Part shown: positions 58,999 through 64,000 of the stretch, piece after piece
How the letters are laid out: every line of letters begins with the position of its first letter
How positions within the stretch are numbered: position 1 is the first letter of the stretch
From: Styela clava
Lineage: Eukaryota; Chordata; Ascidiacea; Stolidobranchia; Styelidae
Direction: 5' to 3'
NCBI RefSeq assembly: GCF_964204865.1
Contig: NC_135259.1
Coordinates: forward strand, 3,534,001-3,598,000
DNA length: 64,000 nucleotides
The notes under the pieces: generated by a model
The model's input: the letters and a program-made list of their open reading frames with translations, nothing else
Told to the model about the DNA's origin: nothing
Database searches by the model: none
Position numbers and translations under genes: made by a program

Positions 58999-59124
58999 CT
59001 GTAATATAGAAAAGAGATATATATATATTTAGCAAGCATGCACTAGTTTTGTTAGTTCAAGAAGTGATTGTACAATATTATGTAGACATGTCAAGTAATT
59101 CTGAAGTTAGACCTCAAATTTCAA

Positions 59125-59383
59125 TAGCTGTTGCTTTTTCATTTTCGAACCATAAAACTGCTAACACAAATACTATAAGAAGGAATATGGAGCCTATCAA
59201 AAACTAATAGAATCAAATTCGCCACAAAACTTTTTTGTAATAGCTCAAACAATGTGCTATTCATTTTCGAACCATAAAACTGCTAACACAAATACTATAA
59301 GAAGGAATATGGAGCCTATCAAAAACTAATAGAATCAAATTCGCCACAAAACTTTTTTGTAATAGCTCAAACAATGTGCTATT
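59125..59383 (-). pseudogene. SLC49-like exon 2 fragment (copy E), tandemly doubled
   Basis: The minus-strand reading GSIFLLIVFVLAVLWFENEK matches the GSIFYLLVFELAASWFPANE region of exon 2. The fragment and about 60 nt beside it occur twice in tandem (units of about 123 nt starting near 59140 and 59263). It lies just beyond copy C in the same orientation, so it may be a piece of a fifth copy. Confidence 0.65.
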
Positions 59384-59573
59384 CGTAAGGTTGAGATCTG
59401 GTTTTGTTAGTTTGCACATTTTAGAATTGTAATCTATTGTGTTCGTGAATATGTGGTTTATTAAGGTGATGTTAACGTCTATGCTGTGGGAGTGACTCTT
59501 GTGGGATGAGTAATAAATAATAGGTAAAGCCAGGTGAGATAAAAGCCTGTCAATATATTTATTGGCTGGTATA

Positions 59574-59790
59574 TTATTGCCTTGCTAGTAGATTAATATT
59601 AAAACCACTCATAATCATAAATTGACTAATTTGATTTTTCATCTTACAGAGCCATTGATCCATCGCTTCTGTCAAATTTACTATGCCGCTACGAGGATGC
59701 TTGTATACAACTCCAGTGATAATATTTTTCTGGGCATTGGCAATTGACACGCCAACCTTAATCCCCAAATTTTCACAATTTGAGTAATTG
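59574..59790 (-). mobile_element. LINE endonuclease fragment
   Basis: The minus-strand frame reads GVSIANAQKNIITGVVYKHP, then FMIMSGFNINLL. The GVVYxHP and GDFNIDLL-type boxes are those of the AP-like endonuclease of Jockey/CR1/RTE-class LINEs. Here the catalytic GDFN Asp is lost (GFN). No reverse transcriptase follows. Confidence 0.7.
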
Positions 59791-59799
59791 AGATAATAT

Positions 59800-61900
59800 C
59801 AATGAACTTCAGAGGTGTTAAACTATAATTAAATCAGAAGGTTTGAATATACTGAAGTACTATGGAAGTCCTTCCAATATTGCCGTAATCTAAGAAACTA
59901 CATTTGTCGGGGCAAATTGTCCGAGAGATAGTTAAAGATATTTCCAATTGGTGTTTGCCAAGAGGGTTTGTTAATAGTGGGTCATAAATGAATCTATAGA
60001 TGTCATAGTTTTCTAATATACGCCAAAAAATTAATAAGCAGTTTGAAATCTGACCCAGGCGATACGATTCTCATTAGATATTTTTTATCAAAGATTTTCA
60101 TATGCATGCATATCCGCATTTCTCTCTAGGAGATTTGTCTTGGGAAAATAGGTCCTTTTTTTTCGAGTTCCATACATTCAACATTTTCAATATGTCCCAA
60201 ATTCTTGTGTTGTTTGATGTGTGGCACATGAATTCTTTAAGACTATGACTCAACGGAATATACTCATCCTGAAAATGTTTGAGCTATTGAAGTTCTCAGG
60301 GTTTTGTGAGTAGTAAACTGATTGCGAGGCTGAGATTAAGGACCAGCCTGGATCTGGAGGGCTTGATTTTTTGGGTTTCTCTTGAAGCTTTGCTTCGAAA
60401 AGAAGTTTTCATTTTTCTTTCTATAATGTAGAAGCTTGATTCTTTAAGTACAAAACTTCAGTATTAGATATCTAGAACCTTAACTCTAACCCCAGGTCGG
60501 AAAACATCGACATTGCGACTGGATTCTAACAAGGGTCAAGGTTAGGGTTAGGGTTATAGCCAATAACCTCAATGCAATACTCAAAAATATGAGGCCAATT
60601 TTGAGTATTCTTGATCGGACTATTTTGAAAACGCTGTGCTCAACAATGGAATTGATTGGATGACAACAAATTGATACAGATAGCGATCATTATTAGGTGT
60701 TCAAAGGAGAATTGTCAGTTCGGCACATTCGAATGATGAAAGGTTCTGTTTATTATAGACGAACTTTGAAACGGCGTAGCATGGTACTAGCGAATATAAA
60801 CTTAATCCTTAACACCCATACAAATCACAATAAATTAATAAAAAATAATAAATAAATGGCATTTCAGGGTGAAGTGAGACGTGGAGAACGAATACTAGTT
60901 ATCGGAAGCGGCGCGGCCATGACCTTTTTTAATTAATCATCATGTGCAAACGCCCGTGGCATAAACCTTCCATATAAAAAAAAAATTACCACATCGACAC
61001 TCGTTTAAGAACTCGAAAATGTTCAGTTAACTTGCAACGTCTGTCTGCAGATATTGAAATATTTCTTCCGCTCATAAGATTTGTATCATCGCTACCGACA
61101 TGGTGTCATATTACCGAAGTTTAAAAATAAACAGTAACGGCGGCGCATTAAAATAGCCGCGACTGTGGCAGCAGTTCTATGCCAAGGATGATACTTACAC
61201 TAATCGCAAGGCTTATCGTGTGAACAACATTTATGATATATGTATGTTCATGGTTGGGTGTAATAATTTTAATCAAAAATTAACCAGCTCTACTAATAGA
61301 AACGCGCGCTAATTTTCTGAATCGCGCGCTAATTTTCTGGGCTCCGATAATATCGTCTTCGCAACCGGGATACGCATCGACAAATGGAGAACACAAATTT
61401 AAAATCACAATCGTTCACCTATTTTGTTGCGATATCACCAAAGTCACCGAGAGACATCGTTCACAGAAAAAAGCATGTATTATACGCTCAATTGAACGTA
61501 GATATTACAGGAAGCAATTATTCTATTGGCTCTTCCTGTATATCAACACTATTTATTCTTACACTATCTAACGTCAGCGAATAAAGCTCGAACTTGAGTA
61601 GTGAAGTATATCATTTTGGTCAAAGGTAACTTACCCAGTTCTTGTCAAACTTATCCACAACGTTGTGGAGAATCTCCACGATTTCTGGTCACAACCAGGC
61701 AACATAATTGACATGTTTCAGACGTTTATTGAATATGGGCAGCAGAAATTATACTCATCATATTTATTTCAATCCATTACTATCCATTATTTTATGATTA
61801 CTCCACGCTGGTTGTATATTTTCAATGATTCAATAGAACTCAAATAAAAAATCCAACCAATTCATCAAGATAGTGTCTTTTCGAATATCTTATAACACTT
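59800..61900. other. Non-coding, no gene recognised
   Basis: AT-rich sequence lies between the LINE fragment and aminopeptidase locus 3. It has a short TTAGGG-like run (GGTTAGGGTTAGGGTTA at about 60539) and a doubled CGCGCGCTAATTTTCTG at about 61302 and 61323. No coding signal is seen. Confidence 0.4.
61763..61768 (-). promoter_or_regulatory. Possible polyadenylation signal of aminopeptidase locus 3
   Basis: TTTATT on the plus strand is AATAAA on the minus strand, 142 nt after the stop of locus 3. A second match lies at 61725-61730. Confidence 0.35.
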
Positions 61901-61909
61901 TTGAGAAGA

Positions 61910-64000
61910 CTATTCTTCTAAATTTGCCAGGTAGTTATCGAGCCATTCTCCTATTCTGTTTTCATTTTCTTTTCTCCATTTGATGTTGTTTTTTATCGAT
62001 TCCATTGCTCCATCGAGTGAACGCCACGCCGATCTCAAACTATCCCGATAACGTGATCGAAATTCGGTGATCTAGAAAAATTTTGTGATGCTGAGTTGAT
62101 TGCAAAATGTTATTACCAAATTTGAAGGACGTGTCATTTCTGACACAGCCGATCTTGCTGACTAACTTTGGTGAAGGAAGAAGAAAAGATTTTTTCAACG
62201 ATTATAAAAGGAACTCGTACAAGACTGAACATCGTTGACAAATATAAGAAGGTGTGACTCCGATTAGCAGTGGTTTACGGCTCAATATCTTGTTGCGCGT
62301 GTGTCCGGGTATTTCCAGAATATTTAACTATGCTTCACAGGACATAATTATTACGCTTATACAGGGTGGCCCAAAAGTAGGTATACAGTTATTTTATTTA
62401 TTTTTAATTACCTTCCAAGCAGCTAGAAAACTAATGTAAAATTCACACTAGATTTATTATCTAAAAAAATAAGCAATTTTTGTGGTACCTAACAAGTAAC
62501 ATAAAGTGAACTGCAAGTAGCTTCAAAGCATACAAAATAGTTTAATAACTGTATACCTACTTTTGGGCCACCACCTACTTTTGGGACACCCTTTAGAGTA
62601 CATCATTCAAATATATTCTCGATATTACCTGTTTTAAGTCGTATGGTGTCGAAAAGCGTTGAGTGGGTACGACAAAAACTGAATCAAAGTCCGGATTTCC
62701 GCTCATGTATCTGAATGCAGATATTGTCACAAAACATTGAATATTTTTTAACCAACAAGTATTTTATGAACTTCATATTGTTTTATCTACATTTATTTTA
62801 AATTGAACGATGTACATACTTATTTACAAGTTCGTTCCAGTTTTCTGAGAGAAATCTCCAAAACAAGTCACGTCCATATTCGTTATCTGAAATACTCAAT
62901 AAACATAGGTATCCAGTCTTTATTCCGACCAATGTTTCATTACTGCAGTATTTTATAAGTCTTGAAAGTATCCAAGGCTCTTTGCTGCAGGATAATCCAT
63001 ACCTGAAATGTTATATATTGTTACAATCAAAGGATTTAGGAACTTATGAAAGTGAAAATTTAGTATTTTTTGCTTTTAATAGCATAAGGAGATGGGTAAG
63101 TATTCAACTACGTCGTTGGTCTAAGAACAGTTCTACAAATATAACTCGGATGTATCAGTTATATGAATAGAAGCGTCAACGTAAAAACCAATATGCATGG
63201 TGGGAATTTTAGTTCAACCATTGTATTCACCACTGAGTAGCGAAAGAGAACTTTTCTTTTTTAAAACATGTATAAATCAACATATCGGACCCTGCTTTTC
63301 GTCCATAGAAAAAAAGACTTCAATATTATACCAAACATATTCCACAAAAAGTAAGAAATAGCGGTTTAACAAATGTGGTTCTTGACGCAATAATATTAAT
63401 ATCACCTTAAATCTGCTTTCAACTGAGTATTTGTGCTATGCTGGTGTTTACTCCAAGCAAAATCCCATTCTTCTAGTCCGCCATGACGAATTGCAGCGCA
63501 GTACACGTATTTTCGGAATGTGCTTCTGATAATCCTAATGAAACACGAGCATCAATTTAAAATAATATGATCTACATTGAAAAAAAAATACAACAATGCC
63601 CAAATATACAGCCACAAAATTCGCGCATCGGAACGGCTACGGCGGTCGGACCTCAGAGAACCGAATTTGCTATAAAATTTGAGAAAGAACGTTATGACGT
63701 AAGCGATCAAACGCGCCTGAATAAAAAACGTTTTTTTCATTTAGCTAAAACAGAATAATTTAGGGTCAAATATTGGATCGTAAAAATCCTGAGAGAAAAT
63801 TTCAAAAAATATTGCACTTCTGCCGACTTGAAAAATTGATATAAGTAATACGATTCATATATATATACACTTCGTATCCAATTATGTAATATTTGGTATT
63901 TTTGCGATGATATGCCAGTGAAATTATTGTTTCTTTCAACTTTATTCACCTTTCTCTTTCTGGGTTCCGCATCCAACGACGGTAAAGTAATCTAGATTTT
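61910..64000 (-). CDS. M1-family aminopeptidase (APN type), C-terminal end, locus 3
   Basis: Reading the minus strand, the last five exons are 64000-63950 (partial; ends LLYRRWMRNPERER), 63534-63406 (YVYCAAIRHGGLEEWDFAW), 63002-62820 ([20 protein letters not shown] ... RFLSENWNELVN), 62710-62629 (RFSTPYDLKQ) and 62071-61910 (SLDGAMESIKNNIKW ... GEWLDNYL, stop TAG). Phases agree at each junction, and the exon lengths (129, 183, 82, 162) track those of locus 1 (129, 186, 79, 147). They form the end of the ERAP1-C-like helical domain. The catalytic part lies beyond the window. The protein is clearly diverged from loci 1 and 2, with no stops, so it is probably a working gene. Donor choice in the 63002 exon (AA|GTATGT) was set by frame. 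Confidence 0.88.
62359..62594. mobile_element. Mariner-related MITE in an intron of aminopeptidase locus 3
   Basis: The left end ACAGGGTGGCCCAAAAGTAG with GTATACAGTTA is mirrored on the right by TAACTGTATACCTACTTTTG and GGGCCACC. At the right edge, part of the terminus is repeated (CCTACTTTTGGGACACCCT). TA bases flank the left end. There is no coding capacity in about 235 bp. It lies in the intron between the last two exons of locus 3. Confidence 0.7.

Noticed and set aside
60539-60556. TTAGGG-like short run as an interstitial telomere
   Set aside because: Only two to three imperfect units are present, too few to separate from chance. The CCTAACCTAA words in the ribosomal-like spacer were set aside as telomeric for the same reason.
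1-64000. CRISPR arrays, bacterial operons or phage modules
   Set aside because: Introns, polyadenylation signals and eukaryotic transposons are found throughout. No direct repeats with regular unique spacers occur, and none of the tandem arrays fits a CRISPR layout.

Overview
This is a eukaryotic, AT-rich, intron-bearing and repeat-laden genomic window from an animal. Introns have GT-AG borders, the recognisable genes belong to animal families, and the mobile DNA is typical of animals (Penelope-like, BEL/Pao, Ty3/gypsy, LINE, hAT, mariner and piggyBac elements). The 18S-like sequences and transposon mix suggest a marine invertebrate. A tunicate is my best guess, at low confidence.

Genes. Three M1 aminopeptidase (APN-type) loci are present. 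Locus 1 (+, 1-4484) is the intact C-terminal part of a gene entering from the left: 15 exons that join into one 575-residue frame. Locus 2 (+, 7700-17068) is a decayed paralogue with the same exon borders, two TGA codons at conserved Trp positions, a frameshifted exon, a lost splice acceptor, two missing exons and a last exon split by about 2.5 kb of repeats. Locus 3 (-, 61910-64000) is the intact 3' end of another paralogue leaving to the right. Between them lies a family of three-exon major-facilitator genes of the SLC49 (FLVCR/MFSD7-like) type: two intact copies, A (19381-24876) and B (49277-51404), each 457 residues with a GC-AG second intron, and broken copies D (17890-18490), C (57825-58998, minus) and E (59125-59383).

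Mobile DNA. Intron 1 of copy A holds a three-level nest: a hAT-type element (19947-23472, 8-bp target duplication), a second element with its own 8-bp duplication inside it (20641-22291), and a mariner/IS630-type element of DD41D spacing inside that (20680-22148). Copy B is the empty-site control. Other elements are a 662-bp hAT deletion derivative (6096-6757), a piggyBac element with TTAA ends (53546-55931), a degenerate BEL/Pao element (about 38595-41115), Ty3/gypsy remains (about 47180-48360), LINE fragments, MITEs and minisatellites.

Ribosomal-like block (about 25620-38150). Four broken 18S-like sequences are interspersed with 5' spacer-like GC-rich segments, CCTAAC-rich spacer repeats, a LINE 3' remnant and two Penelope-like elements with perfect or near-perfect inverted terminal repeats, a hammerhead-ribozyme core and a shared in-frame stop. 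No ITS, 5.8S or 28S is seen. The block looks like amplified pseudo-rDNA, not a working rDNA unit.

A decayed member of a large, multicopy, poorly characterised invertebrate protein family with a C-terminal Cys-rich CXC-like motif lies at 41897-45330. The unannotated gaps are listed as such.
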